Origin: Eunapius fragilis
Lineage: Eukaryota; Porifera; Demospongiae; Spongillida; Spongillidae
DNA: 64,000 nt
Direction: 5' to 3'
Assembly: GCA_963681505.1 (NCBI GenBank)
Contig: OY811972.1
Coordinates: 15,237,665 to 15,301,664 of the forward strand
The notes below the pieces were generated by a model, which worked only from the letters and a program-made list of their open reading frames with translations, ran no database searches and was not told where the DNA came from. The translations under genes and the position numbers were made by a program. Shown piece after piece: positions 45,514 through 55,720 of this stretch. Within the stretch, counting starts at the first letter, position 1, and each line of letters starts with the position of its first letter.

Positions 45514-45624
45514 TCATGGCAGGGGGCGGGGCGGGGCCAGGGGCCCATGGCCTCGTCCCTCCCGTGGTTATGGCCCCCCCAAGCCCTATAATTCATTTTA
45601 CTGTAGCGTTGCTATAAGATTACT

Positions 45625-46135
45625 GCATATATTGCCCAGGAGATAAATTTTACATGGCCCATTAAAAAGTAACTATATCTGAATGAGCAACGAAAAAAAA
45701 ATGTTAATGTTGTTATTGTGCAGCCCTTGGCGAGTATCAACGCTAGTCTAATCTCTCTCGAAAACGAAATTCCCAATCCAAACAAAATCGACACTGTCGG
45801 TTGCTGATATTGTGAGTACTGCCAATCTATGGACGTTCAGTTTTTCATCTGTGCAAATAATTCAAGTATTTCTAGTGTTGTGGCATAGGAGCACGTGATC
45901 CCAGAATTCTGATGGAATACTCACTATTTGTTCCGCTGTGGCGACCGTAATCCCACAGCACAGAGCTTTAGTGCATTAGATCACTCTTCCTATCAAGAGT
46001 GGAGTTACGTTCTTCCACGCAACCACCCTCCACAGAGATGGGGCAGAGCCGATGGCATAGAACCTCTTGCAAGTTCAACGGAAATGGAGCTTTGCGTCGG
46101 CAGCTAAATAACTAAATAACATAAGATATAACATC
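45625..46135. repeat. Segmental duplication, copy 2, short block
   Basis: Counterpart of 7673-8180, joined at 46135-46137 to the counterpart of 14875. Confidence 0.85.
45976..46134 (-). pseudogene. F-box-like fragment, second copy, with stop
   Basis: Same sequence as 8024-8182 but the Ser codon after KLHFR has become TGA (46075-46077), truncating it. Confidence 0.5.
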
Positions 46136-46514
46136 TACTGATAATGAGTCGCAGTCCGTGTTCGCTTGGCGCATGCAAGCTATAGAAGTACGCACTGCAT
46201 TACGTCACTATATAATAATTTTTACATCAGTCAGTCACACGCAAAGTTACCCTTTCACATCCATGCGTAATCGCTATCAACTTACAATCATGGGTATTAT
46301 ATACATAATGTCCTAGCTAGCTCGGTTAAAAATTTCATCCCAAAGAGAGGGTTTGATAATTTACTGCACGACGCAGGTCTGGCAAATACGCCACGACAGA
46401 ACGGCCTATAATCACCCTCTGGTTCTGCTCTACACAGGGTTTGTCACGGTAAATTAGGTCCGCCAGAAATTTTGGTCCCGGACCAAAATTTTCAGGAAAT
46501 ATTGGTCCGGTCGG

Positions 46515-48806
46515 TAGCTTTGGCATGCTTTACGTAAAGTACAGGAAACTTTACACTTTTTACGTAAACTTTACTTTACACGTTTACGTAAAGTAGACAA
46601 AACAAACTCGGTTAATCAACAAAGGAGTGGTAGCAAGTGTACACATCATTTAGAACTCAACACTAGAGCTATAACTGTCAGCAATCACCACGTCACTATC
46701 ACTGTCACTATCACCTCCTCTTGAACTGGACTCATCACTGTCAGACAAAGATTCCTCCATCATAATTCTAGCAAAGTCAGCCTCTTTCTTTAACAAAGCC
46801 TCAATAGAAGCATTTGCATACAATGAAACCAGTTTATCAACTTTATCAGTATTCAAACGATTTCGACGCTTGGTGTGTATGAAATCATACACACTCCAGA
46901 TACGCTCACTAGCTGCAGATGATGTAGGAATAGCAAATAATCGTGAAGCAACTTTGAAAAGAATAGGAAACTTCTCTTTACCAATAGTGTTCCACCAAAC
47001 CTTTCCTGGGTAATTAATAATATTTTCCTTGGCAACTCCTGTCACATTTACAACACAATCAATGAAGGAACTTATTTCACTAACTACTGCTTCAGCATCT
47101 AAATTAGCATCAAGTGAAAGAACCTCTTTGTGATTGAGGATATATAACTTCAACTGATGCAATGTATCATCTTTGTCGTTGCCATACATATTCATCCCAC
47201 CACATGTATTTGGCTCAAGAAAATATGCAAATCCCATGGATTCAGTGTGAATGAACTGCCATCTAGAAAATGCTAACTCATAGCACTCTTCATCCACATC
47301 CTTCCACAAATTGAGGAGCTTTACAAAACACTTATACACTTCTGCAAGACTTGCTGAATTGGATTCAACAATACCAATTACCTCAGTAATAGGAGCTAAC
47401 TTCTGCTCTGCAATCATTGCACTGGCCCAGAAGTTATCATCACCAATCATATTACAAAATGTCTCTTTATCGTGGCCTTTAACCCTTGTAACAACAGCAT
47501 GAGTAGCAAGACTACAGAGCACAACATGATTATCTAGAACCCTGCGAAGACATGCATGCTGAGTGTACCACCTAGTTTCACAAGGATACACAAGGTTTCG
47601 TTTGTACTGAATGTCCTTATGCTGGAAATGAAACAATTGTAGTGCCCTAAACCTCTCTATAACAGCAGTCCTAGATCTTACAAAGTGTGTAATAAATCTG
47701 CACTTCTCTAGTATGCCACTACAAGCATCAGTATCACAGATATCCTTCACAAGTAAGTTAAAAACATGAGCAGCACAACCATTGCAAAAGATGTGTGGGT
47801 ACTCTGCTTCTAAGATATCCCAGGCAGCTTTCATGTTGGCAGTATTATCTGTGATTACTGCTGTCACTTTATTGACACCAACCACTGCAATAACCTCCTT
47901 AATAATCTTCGCAACATTATTTCCTGTTAGCTGGGTTTCTCCGGTTGAAATGGACTTAATAAAAACAGGCTTGTTCTTGAGGTTTGGAATGGACACTATA
48001 AAATTGACTATATGCTCTCTCCTAATATTCGACCACCCATCTGATATTAAAGCAACAACATTTGACTCTGCAATATACTCACCAATAACGGTCTTCTGCT
48101 TCTCAAATGCATTATCGAGAAGGCGTGTTGCGAGTACCTTACGAGAAGGTACCTTGTATGCAGGCCTAGCAACAGATAATAGATGTCTCAATGATGAACT
48201 GTCAGCTACATGAAATGGGATTGCTGTTTGGAAGAAGAAAGAAGCAAATGCCTCATCCAATCGCTGCTGTAATGCACTATCCATGTGGTCAACCCAAGCG
48301 GTTAATTTCCCGCGCGCGGTGACCTCCTCCGCGACTTCCAAGCCAGCACGTGCACGTCGTTTGGGTTCAGGGGTGCACAAAGAGCTGCTGGTGTGTGAAC
48401 AGGAGGGTTGATCATCGCTGCAGGACGGTCCTGGACCAGGCTGCTGGCTGCCATCAATAACAATAACGCTACAGTTTTCCTTGGCTGTAGGCAGCATAGA
48501 CTTTGTTTCAGAAGCGACATTAGCGCAGCCTCTAAGATGAGATGCCCAGCGTTCAATACTGTCCGAATTTACTACTTTTCCACACTTCTTGCATTCGTGC
48601 TCTTTGGAGCCATGATGAGTAAACGAATCACGAGCAACTTTCTTCTGTAGAGCGCTTAGTGGCATCACTGGCATTGACCTGAAGTATTATTTATCCGAAT
48701 AATACCGTATAGATCCACTTCACGTTAAGCGAATAAATGTGCTTTAAAACTGTACGTAAAGTTTACGTAAAAAAAACTTTACGTACAGTGTAAAGTGCCA
48801 ACAGTA
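46515..48806 (-). mobile_element. hAT transposon nested in Ginger, 2.29 kb
   Basis: Direct repeat CCGGTCGG at 46507-46514 and 48807-48814 gives the 8-bp duplication expected of hAT. Imperfect ends TAGCTTTGGCA and (inverted) TACTGTTGGCA, then GTAAAG-rich subterminal repeats (TTTACGTAAAGT type) at both ends. The single gene inside is intact. Confidence 0.85.
46650..48674 (-). CDS. hAT transposase, 674 aa, intact
   Basis: Uninterrupted ORF. Residues 28-50 form a BED-type zinc finger (CKKC...HLRGC). The RNase-H-like core has SDGWSNIRR (Asp 212) and ITDNTANMKAAW (Asp 276), then FCNGCAAHVFNLLVKDI, as in DUF659-containing hAT transposases. The C-terminal dimerisation region includes WWNTIGKEKFPILFKVASRL and TSSAASERIWSVYDF with the likely catalytic Glu 590. 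An acidic Ser/Asp tail ends the protein. The enzyme would cut at the element ends and reinsert it in the nucleus. The length is normal for the family. With an intact ORF, 8-bp duplication and terminal repeats, this copy may be recently active, but activity is inferred. Confidence 0.92.
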   Translation of the reverse strand: MPVMPLSALQKKVARDSFTHHGSKEHECKKCGKVVNSDSIERWASHLRGCANVASETKSMLPTAKENCSVIVIDGSQQPGPGPSCSDDQPSCSHTSSSLCTPEPKRRARAGLEVAEEVTARGKLTAWVDHMDSALQQRLDEAFASFFFQTAIPFHVADSSSLRHLLSVARPAYKVPSRKVLATRLLDNAFEKQKTVIGEYIAESNVVALISDGWSNIRREHIVNFIVSIPNLKNKPVFIKSISTGETQLTGNNVAKIIKEVIAVVGVNKVTAVITDNTANMKAAWDILEAEYPHIFCNGCAAHVFNLLVKDICDTDACSGILEKCRFITHFVRSRTAVIERFRALQLFHFQHKDIQYKRNLVYPCETRWYTQHACLRRVLDNHVVLCSLATHAVVTRVKGHDKETFCNMIGDDNFWASAMIAEQKLAPITEVIGIVESNSASLAEVYKCFVKLLNLWKDVDEECYELAFSRWQFIHTESMGFAYFLEPNTCGGMNMYGNDKDDTLHQLKLYILNHKEVLSLDANLDAEAVVSEISSFIDCVVNVTGVAKENIINYPGKVWWNTIGKEKFPILFKVASRLFAIPTSSAASERIWSVYDFIHTKRRNRLNTDKVDKLVSLYANASIEALLKKEADFARIMMEESLSDSDESSSRGGDSDSDSDVVIADSYSSSVEF

Positions 48807-48910
48807 CCGGTCGGACCATAATTTCCTGGAAAAAATGGTCCGAATCTGGAATAAATGGTCCGTGAAGTGATTATTGGGCCACGTGTCCGAAAAAACAGAC
48901 GAAGAAAGAA

Positions 48911-50650
48911 ATGGAGAGCGACATTGTGGATGACCTGAGCGAGGATCTAATCCGCGACGTCTTTACGTACTTTTCCACAAATAAGTACCCAGAGGCATCC
49001 TCTTCTCGGAAGAGAGTGATACGAAAAAAGGCTTTAAAGTCTTTTATTTCCACAAACGGCGAGCTGATGTACAAGCAGAAGTTAAGGTACGTATCAACGC
49101 CCTGTTGATGTATTTGGAGCTACGTGGAAAGCCTAGCATGACGTGATGGTGCGCCCTATTGATGTATTTGGAGCTACGTGGGAAGCCTGGCATGACGTGG
49201 TGGTGCGGTTTGAAGCCCACTTTTGAATAGCGTTTATTTTCCATCAGGAGCCCATGCACATTTCTTCGCTATGTTCAAAGTCCAGAGGAAAGGAGACTAA
49301 TTCTGCTAGCCTGTCACGTTCATCCAACTTCAGGCCACATGGGAAGAACTAGGACGCTACATAGGATAAAGGAACGTGTCATGTGGCATGGAATGGTTAA
49401 AGAATGCACTGAAATGGTAGGTTACAGTTCAATAATTACATTATACTGCCAGAGAAGCAACCTCAATTTGTGACTGTGACTAGTATAGTAGAGTATGCAT
49501 TTTAAAAAGTAACCACACTAAAAATTGATTGTCCAACTAGACAATGCTTGACATCACTCAAATGTTAAATCTATAATAGTCAGCATTATAACCATATGGT
49601 CATATTTTATAGATACGAAAATGTGATATTTGCCAGTGAATGAACAGAAAGCTCTCTTGTGGCGTGCCTGAACTTCACCCAATTCCCGTGAAATCCCCAT
49701 GGTACATGATAGGGATCGATTTCATTGGTCCTGTTAGCCCACCTGGAGAAGATGGAAGTAAATATATTCTGACAATTAGTGACTATTTCACGAAGTGGGT
49801 CGAGGCCATTCCAACACCAGACAAAACAGCAACTACAGTTGCAAACTGCCTTTTTAAGGTATGGCATGTATGAACTAATGATTTATATGCTGCAATTCAT
49901 TACACTTTAGTGTTTATATTGCTTAGCATTAGTATTGCCTAGATGTATGTGCATAATGTAGCAGTGGGGTATGCACGTTAGGTGTTATTTCAGCAAATGT
50001 CTGCCATTTTGTGCTGTGCATATATAATCATGTATTCTTGTGCAGATCTTCATGAGGATGAGTTATACTCTCTGATAATGGTTCAGAGTTTTGCAATAAA
50101 TTGAAATTGAATGACAAGCTGGCTGAGATTCTTGGAGTGAAGAGGCGGCTTACTACACCATACCATCCTCAGGTAGGTGTCTAAAGCTATACTACATGTC
50201 ATGAAACCTTGATTAACATTAATCACAGGCAAATGGTCTGGATGAACGTTACAATCAGACACTGCAAAACATGCTGGCAAAGTTTGTTTCAACCAAACAA
50301 ACAGTGTGGAGCTCCTACCTAGACACTTGTACTTTTGCATACAATACATCAAGACATGAGTCAAGCACATGAACACCATTTCAATTAATGCTTGGTCGTC
50401 AAGCAATTCTACCTACAGAAGGAATCAGGTGATGAATTGCATCACAAGTATCAAGTGTTGAATGATCCAGATATTGTATAGCAGTTCAACGCAAACATCA
50501 GGTCATTTTGGAAGATGCAAAAAAGCACATTCTTGATGCTCAAAAGAAACAAAAGCAGAAGTATGACTCAAAATGTGCCAAGCCAGATTGCTTCAAGTAG
50601 GAGAGCTAGTGATGAAGAAGAATTTTAGAATAAATGAAATGAAAGGTAGT
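48911..50650 (+). pseudogene. Ginger integrase (DDE) gene, degraded, spliced
   Basis: Exon-like blocks with GT-AG sites: 48911-49087 (MESDIVDDLSEDLIRDV start), 49248-49416 (zinc-binding CHVHPTSGHMGRTRTLHRI), 49613-49858 (KCDIC; IGIDFIGPVSPPGEDGSKY; SDYFTKWVEAIP), 50046-50172 (SDNGSEF; TTPYHPQ) and 50229 onwards (NGLDERYNQTLQNML; TPFQLMLGRQA). It is a gypsy-type integrase used as transposase. Inactivating changes: TGA at 49637, a frameshift before SDNGSEF, TGA before TPFQL near 50369, and further frame breaks. The 49090-49210 intron contains a two-copy 57-bp tandem repeat. Confidence 0.8.
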
Positions 50651-50869
50651 AAACTACAAGACTGATTAGTGCTGCTGAGCATGATGGTCTACTCACACTC
50701 AGTGATATTGGGTGTGATGACACACTTACCACCAGTGATGTTGAGCATGATGGCTTAACCGCACCCAGTGATGTTGGATGTGATGGCACACAATCCATCG
50801 GTCATGCTAAACCTGATGACCAACCCACCACAAGTGCATGATATTGAGCCTAAAGACCTACTCCCCCTC

Positions 50870-51776
50870 AAAGATGCTAAATCTCCTGTCTTACTATTTT
50901 GCTCCTGCAAAACACGTTGTGCTACTAAAAGATGTCTGTGCTAGTTAAATCATTCATGCTGTGGACACTATTGCCATCCAGGGAAAAGTTGTTGTAATAT
51001 GGAAACAGCAAAACCACAAGAAGTTGTAAATCTAAGTGCCAGTGAAGATGATGCCCAAAACGATTCTGCATGCATAAAAGTAGGAGAATCTGTGTTGAAT
51101 AAGGAGGACAAAGTGTTATTGTCGAATAATGGATGGTTAACGGACAATATAGTACATGCAGCTCAACAGCTTCTTAAACAAAGTCATCCTCACATATCTG
51201 GCCTTCAAAACCCAATTCTTCAGAAAACAAATACCTTTGGTGTGCAAAGAAACCTAGACTTTGTACAATGCCTGAATATCAGAGACAACCACTGGATAAC
51301 ATTCCAGACACCATAAATGTATATGATAGCTTGAATGGCACATTAACTGAAACTTTGAGACAAATTAGTGCAGATTTAATGCATTCTGTGGGAAAGCAAA
51401 TCACAGTACAGTACGGGAATGTTCAGTACCAGAAGGGTTCGCAGGACTGTGGTTTATTTGCAATAGCCTTTGCCTGTGAAATTTGCTTTGGCAAAGATCC
51501 TTCATCCGTTAAGTTTGTCCAATCCACAATGAGACAGCACTTCATAGAGGGACTAGAGCAAGGAAATATTTTGCCATTCCATCAGCTGTGCGACGACAAA
51601 GATCACAGGTGGTGCGTCAGGAGGTGTTCAAAATATTCTACTCTTGCAGGATGCCTAATGATGGTAGAAAAATGATTCAATGTTCAAAGTGCAGAGAGTG
51701 GTATCATTTGAACTGCGTCCGAGTCGACAGGAAATTTTTGTGACACACTGTGCCATGGTTCTGTGGTTGTAAATAA
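50870..51776 (+). pseudogene. Ginger accessory region: Cys cluster, Ulp1-like protease, PHD finger
   Basis: In order: a tesmin/CXC-like cysteine cluster (CSCKTRCATKRCLC, then CGHYCHPGKSCCN, with a stop between); a C48/Ulp1-type cysteine protease with GWLTDNIVHAAQQLL, His in DNHWITF, Asp in VYDSLNGTL and Cys in SQDCGLFAIAFA; and a PHD finger (YSCRMPNDG, MIQCSKCREWYHLNC, PWFCGCK). Frames change between His and Asp (about 51310) and again before the PHD. Known Ginger proteins can carry Ulp1 or OTU proteases and PHD fingers; exact roles in transposition are not settled. Confidence 0.75.
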
Positions 51777-52104
51777 GCTGATCAGTTTAGTACTCAACGT
51801 AATCTATTGTACTCTGGTTTCATAGTCTGTTATTACTCTGGTTTCATGTGATGAATGTATCAATTACTTTTCAAAATATTTGCATGTACTTGCACTGACA
51901 TTTCCACGGCAGACCATTATTTCCGGTAAAACTCACGGCTGGAAATTTTGGTACATGTACAAACATATATACGCCAGTTAACGGACCAATATTTCCAACA
52001 CGGACCATTGTTTCCGGTAATATCGGTCCGGGCGGACCAAAATTCGTTGGAAACTTTGGTCCGCCCGCGGACCCAAATTTTCAGGACCAAAATTCCGGTG
52101 ACAG

Positions 52105-52277
52105 GTTCCTCGGACGAAGCAACAGTTGCTGTCACTCACTTGCTGCGCTCGTGCCCGGAAGCCGCTGACTCCACTCTTTTAAATGAGTTGGCTAGTTGCT
52201 GCTGGTTCATCACAGCAGTCTACCCAATCAGGAAACAATCGCGCGAGGCGGTTAAAAACATCGCTGCCGGTTTGTGA
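52105..52277 (+). other. Exon-like segment before receptor A2, open
   Basis: Reads SSDEATVAVTHLLRSC, LLNELASCCWFITAVYPIRK and ends AAGL then TGA. The Ginger right end lies directly at its acceptor; the transposon's ACAG plus the duplicated GGTT recreates an AG next to the exon. Same exon as 15168-15343, which has a 1-base deletion. Gene identity unknown. Confidence 0.35.
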
Positions 52278-52522
52278 ATGTGTCTTGCGATTATATATAC
52301 ACGTGGGGCCGGGTGGTCCTTAGACTGCATGGAATGAAAAGATTAAATTATATAGACATAAAAACATTTCAATTCATTTAGGGGATCGAGTTCATAGCCA
52401 TGCAATATAATCAAAGAATACAATTATCGTGCATATTCGTGTTGATGAAACGCCCAATGCAAGTCTCGCGTGAAATCACACGACCTTTCACAACAGCTGA
52501 AGTTTTAGACGGCCGTTTTACC

Positions 52523-53398
52523 ATGAATCGATCCATCTGGGAAGTGGACTTCGCATTCACTGCACTCAACGGTGTCGCAGGACTCGTGTGCCTGCTGGTG
52601 GCCATCTTGGTGTTGGCTCTAAAGCTCCATAAAACGCTCGTCTACCGCCTGGCTCTCTACCAGGTGCTGTCAGCGTTAGCCTTTGCAACTGTGGAAGCAT
52701 TTCAAATTATCTTTATCAGTTATGACATCAGCACAGTTGTCTACGGCCAAACGTGCAACACTATTGGATGGCTCAGTTTTTACACCAGATGGGCGAAATT
52801 ACTCTTCACTATGTGGGTAACCTTCCATCTATTCTGCTTTGCATTACTCCAAAAGAACCTGAAGAAGCTTGAAGTTTTGTACGTTGTGACCTCACTACTC
52901 GTACCCGCTCCGATAGCCTCCGTCCCGCTGGTAACACGCACATACGGAGTTAGCTCATTCCATAGTTATTGCTATATTTACAGCCATAATGGCAACCCTC
53001 ACCTACTTGATTTAACTGAAAGGCTTGTTCTCTGGGACGTTCCAGCGATGGTTATCTTAATGATATCGTCTGCTGCCATGGTCATCATAATTATCACCAT
53101 TGCTAAACGACTGTGTCAAAAAATGGAATATGAACCAATCACCAAAGGTGACACTTTTTGGAAAGCTCTCAAAGAACTCCTCCCACTGGCTGCCTTTCCT
53201 ATATTTTTCTTCATCTTCCAAGTACCTGGGCTCATGTATGACCTATTTAGCGGCAAAGTTGAAAGGGAAGCGGCGCTTGGCACTCCTGTCATGTGCACTT
53301 CGCTGTGGAGCTTGTCTTCAGGTGTCACACTCATCATCCACTTATTAGTGATGGCTTGCATTCACCGGGGAAGACGAAGGAACAGATTGCCATACTGA
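52523..53398 (+). CDS. 7TM receptor A2, 291 aa, single exon
   Basis: Near-identical twin of A1: changes are I to T (TM4 region), S to N (second loop, HNGNPH) and S to R (third extracellular loop, KVEREA). All seven helices, the paired Cys and the WKALKELLPLAAFP motif are kept. A longer in-frame start at 52400 differs from A1 by a 9-base deletion, which keeps the frame but supports the inner ATG as the conserved start. Plasma-membrane GPCR, ligand unknown. The Ginger insertion ends about 420 bp upstream, within what would be its promoter side. Confidence 0.85.
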   Translation: MNRSIWEVDFAFTALNGVAGLVCLLVAILVLALKLHKTLVYRLALYQVLSALAFATVEAFQIIFISYDISTVVYGQTCNTIGWLSFYTRWAKLLFTMWVTFHLFCFALLQKNLKKLEVLYVVTSLLVPAPIASVPLVTRTYGVSSFHSYCYIYSHNGNPHLLDLTERLVLWDVPAMVILMISSAAMVIIIITIAKRLCQKMEYEPITKGDTFWKALKELLPLAAFPIFFFIFQVPGLMYDLFSGKVEREAALGTPVMCTSLWSLSSGVTLIIHLLVMACIHRGRRRNRLPY

Positions 53399-54279
53399 GA
53401 GAAAAAAACGAACAATATACATGACCTCTTTACTTCTTACATACAGTATATATACTGCATGTTGCGTGCACCAAATACCCCGTGCACACCAAATACATTG
53501 GCCGCTTATTATGTATCCTTGAATGCACGTACGCATCTTACCTCAGCACGCATGGATTCTTTACGTCGACGTAACGCTTGAAGAACTATGACGGCTGCAT
53601 GAACTGCATGTCGTAAGGCAAAGACATCTATACATACAGCACTTCGATCACCACGTAGTTATTAGTTGCATGCATGTGTTATTGTACACCGTTATTTGAC
53701 AGTCGACAAAACATATCATTGGCATAAAGCATGATTTAAAAACAGTGCATTAGCCCATGAAGAGATAATTTGTGCAATCAATTAGCAACCTCGAGCACTC
53801 GAGCTCATGCCTGAGCTTGTGCATGCACGCGTGCGCGCGTTAATGCCTACGCTATTAGTATGACATTTATCGTGTTCGGTATAGAGCCGCCAGCCGTGCC
53901 TAGAAAAGGCACCTATAATATGCACAAGGTTTTCAAGTTTTTTATTTATTATTATTCAATACTCGAAGCTAGATAGAGATGCCTGTATATAGTCCTCTCT
54001 ACAATTTCTTTCTTCCGCACTTCACGTTTCTTGCGTGGAAATTGGTTTGGTCGCAGAATTACATTACAATGGCGTCGGAACAAATTGGTGAATTTGGGGG
54101 TCGCGGTGTGTGAGTGGGGGGGTCATCCTAATTTCGATTAATTCGCTTGTACGGTAACAATATATATGGATAGAGCCGGGCTATATAAATACGGCGCTTG
54201 AAGTTGAAATCGGATGAGGTTGTTACGGTAAAATGGGGGTCGGAAGCCTATACGTCTGCCCCCGAAATAATGGGCACCT

Positions 54280-54490
54280 CTGATGATCAAAACCGATCGA
54301 TGAGGAACCCATCGCGCAAGCCGGCTACGATGTACCCAGCAAAGAACCTCATCCGGGTGCCCGCCCAGGACTGAAACCCATGCACTTCTCCCATCTCAAC
54401 GGACACCTCTGCATGATCCACACACATGCACTGATGTATGCGCCATCCATCCATGTAGCTATATATGCAATATCCTGCCGCAAGCATACC
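54280..54490 (-). repeat. Possible tRNA-derived SINE remnant, second copy
   Basis: Counterpart of 17380-17590 with the same B-box-like GGGTTTCAGTCCTGG on the minus strand. Confidence 0.3.
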
Positions 54491-54670
54491 TGCGTACGTA
54501 AGGTATAAGGTTTACGTAAACTATATATACAAGAAGGTACTCATACATGAACTTGTACCCAAGCTTTGACCCCCGCGGAATGTAATGATTTCCATCGCTT
54601 TGACACGCGTGCCATCAGTAAAAAAGTTCGTACAATCATTGGACTTCCGTGGTGCTGCCTCACTAAAGTA

Positions 54671-55612
54671 ATGAATCGATCCGTCTTGCTCTGGGATGTG
54701 GACCTTGCATTCACCATTATCAACGGTGTCGCGGTATTCGTATGTCTACTGGCAGCCATCTTGGTGTTTGCACTAAAGCGGCACAAAAAAGTCGTCTACC
54801 GACTAGCTCTCTACCAGGTGTTGGCTTCGTTGTCTTTTGCAACGGTGGAAACACTGCAAATCGTGTTCATCAATTATGAATTAAATCCGAAGGTCTACGG
54901 TCGCCTGTGTGCCGCTATTGGATGGTTTAACATGTACACGCGATGGGTGAAGCTACTCTTCACGATGTGGGTGACCGTCCATCTCTTCTGTTTCGGAGTG
55001 CTTCGCAAGAACCTCGATAGGTTTGAAGTGTTGTACGTTGTGACCTCATTACTCGTACCCGCTCCGATGGCTACAATACCATTGACTACAAACAACTACA
55101 GAGTTAGTTCGTTTCATAGTTATTGCTACATTTACAATTCCAGCAATAGTTCTGAAATTGAGCTGATAGAAAAGGTCGTTCTGTGGGACGCTCCTTCAAT
55201 GGTCATCCTTATGGCAGTCTCCGTTGCTATGGTTGCACTGGTGATAATAGTCATTAAACTACTGTGGCTAAGGTCAAAGTACGAACCAATTACCTACAAT
55301 GACACGTTTTGTAAAGCCATTAAAGAGCTCCTCCCACTGGCTGCCTTCCCAATACTGTTTTTCGTCTTCATGATACCTGTGCTCTGGGCTCATGTTTACG
55401 CAGCTACAGTTCCCACGCCTGACGAGGCGTACATGACGCCGGCTTCGTTGTCCACCTCGCTGTGGAGCGTGGCCTCAGGGGTCACCCTCATTGCTCACTT
55501 TTCTGCGGCGAGATGTTTCTCAAAGAGGAAGACCGACGCTGAAACGAGCCATACGCAAACACAACTACAACCCTCGTTCGGTGCGATTGTACCGAATCGT
55601 ATATTGTACTGA
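54671..55612 (+). CDS. 7TM receptor B2, 313 aa, single exon
   Basis: Start MNRSVLLWDVDLAFTIING aligns with receptor A; an upstream in-frame ATG at 54566 would add 35 residues that are not conserved in A. Seven helices, a Cys near helix 3 (GRLCAAIGWF), HSYCYIYNSSNSSEI with glycosylation sites, and FCKAIKELLPLAAFP. The C-terminal tail is longer than in A and is Thr/Gln-rich (SHTQTQLQPS). The paralog B1 at 17772 is frameshifted, so in this haplotype B2 is the only open copy. Likely plasma-membrane GPCR; ligand and coupling unknown. Confidence 0.85.
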   Translation: MNRSVLLWDVDLAFTIINGVAVFVCLLAAILVFALKRHKKVVYRLALYQVLASLSFATVETLQIVFINYELNPKVYGRLCAAIGWFNMYTRWVKLLFTMWVTVHLFCFGVLRKNLDRFEVLYVVTSLLVPAPMATIPLTTNNYRVSSFHSYCYIYNSSNSSEIELIEKVVLWDAPSMVILMAVSVAMVALVIIVIKLLWLRSKYEPITYNDTFCKAIKELLPLAAFPILFFVFMIPVLWAHVYAATVPTPDEAYMTPASLSTSLWSVASGVTLIAHFSAARCFSKRKTDAETSHTQTQLQPSFGAIVPNRILY

Positions 55613-55629
55613 TACTGCATCGCATTAAG

Positions 55630-55720
55630 AATTTTTTTTTTCTTTAATTTTTTTTTTTTTTTTTTACATTACGATATTATTAAATACATACAATATACAG
55701 AGATCATACATAGATCTCTG
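55630..55720. repeat. Poly-T/AT tract
   Basis: T-rich run followed by AT repeats, present where copy 1 has the 18730-20155 spacer. Confidence 0.7.

Larger units (their letters stand above)
46442..52103 (+). mobile_element. Ginger-like DNA transposon with nested hAT, 5.66 kb
   Basis: Begins TGTCACGGTAAATTAGGTCC and ends with the inverted TGTCACCGGAATTTTGGTCC, flanked by GGTT at 46438-46441 and 52104-52107. The uninterrupted site is at 15165-15180 (CACAGGGTTCC), proving a 4-bp target duplication. It encodes a gypsy-type integrase plus cysteine cluster, Ulp1-like protease and PHD finger, the set known from Ginger elements (cut-and-paste transposons with TGT termini and short duplications). The coding region has several stops and frameshifts. 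Subterminal zones carry many GGACCA/TGGTCC repeats. Confidence 0.85.

Noticed and set aside
46335-46526. 63-aa minus-strand ORF crossing the Ginger left end
   Set aside because: It spans the host-transposon junction, so cannot be an ancestral gene.
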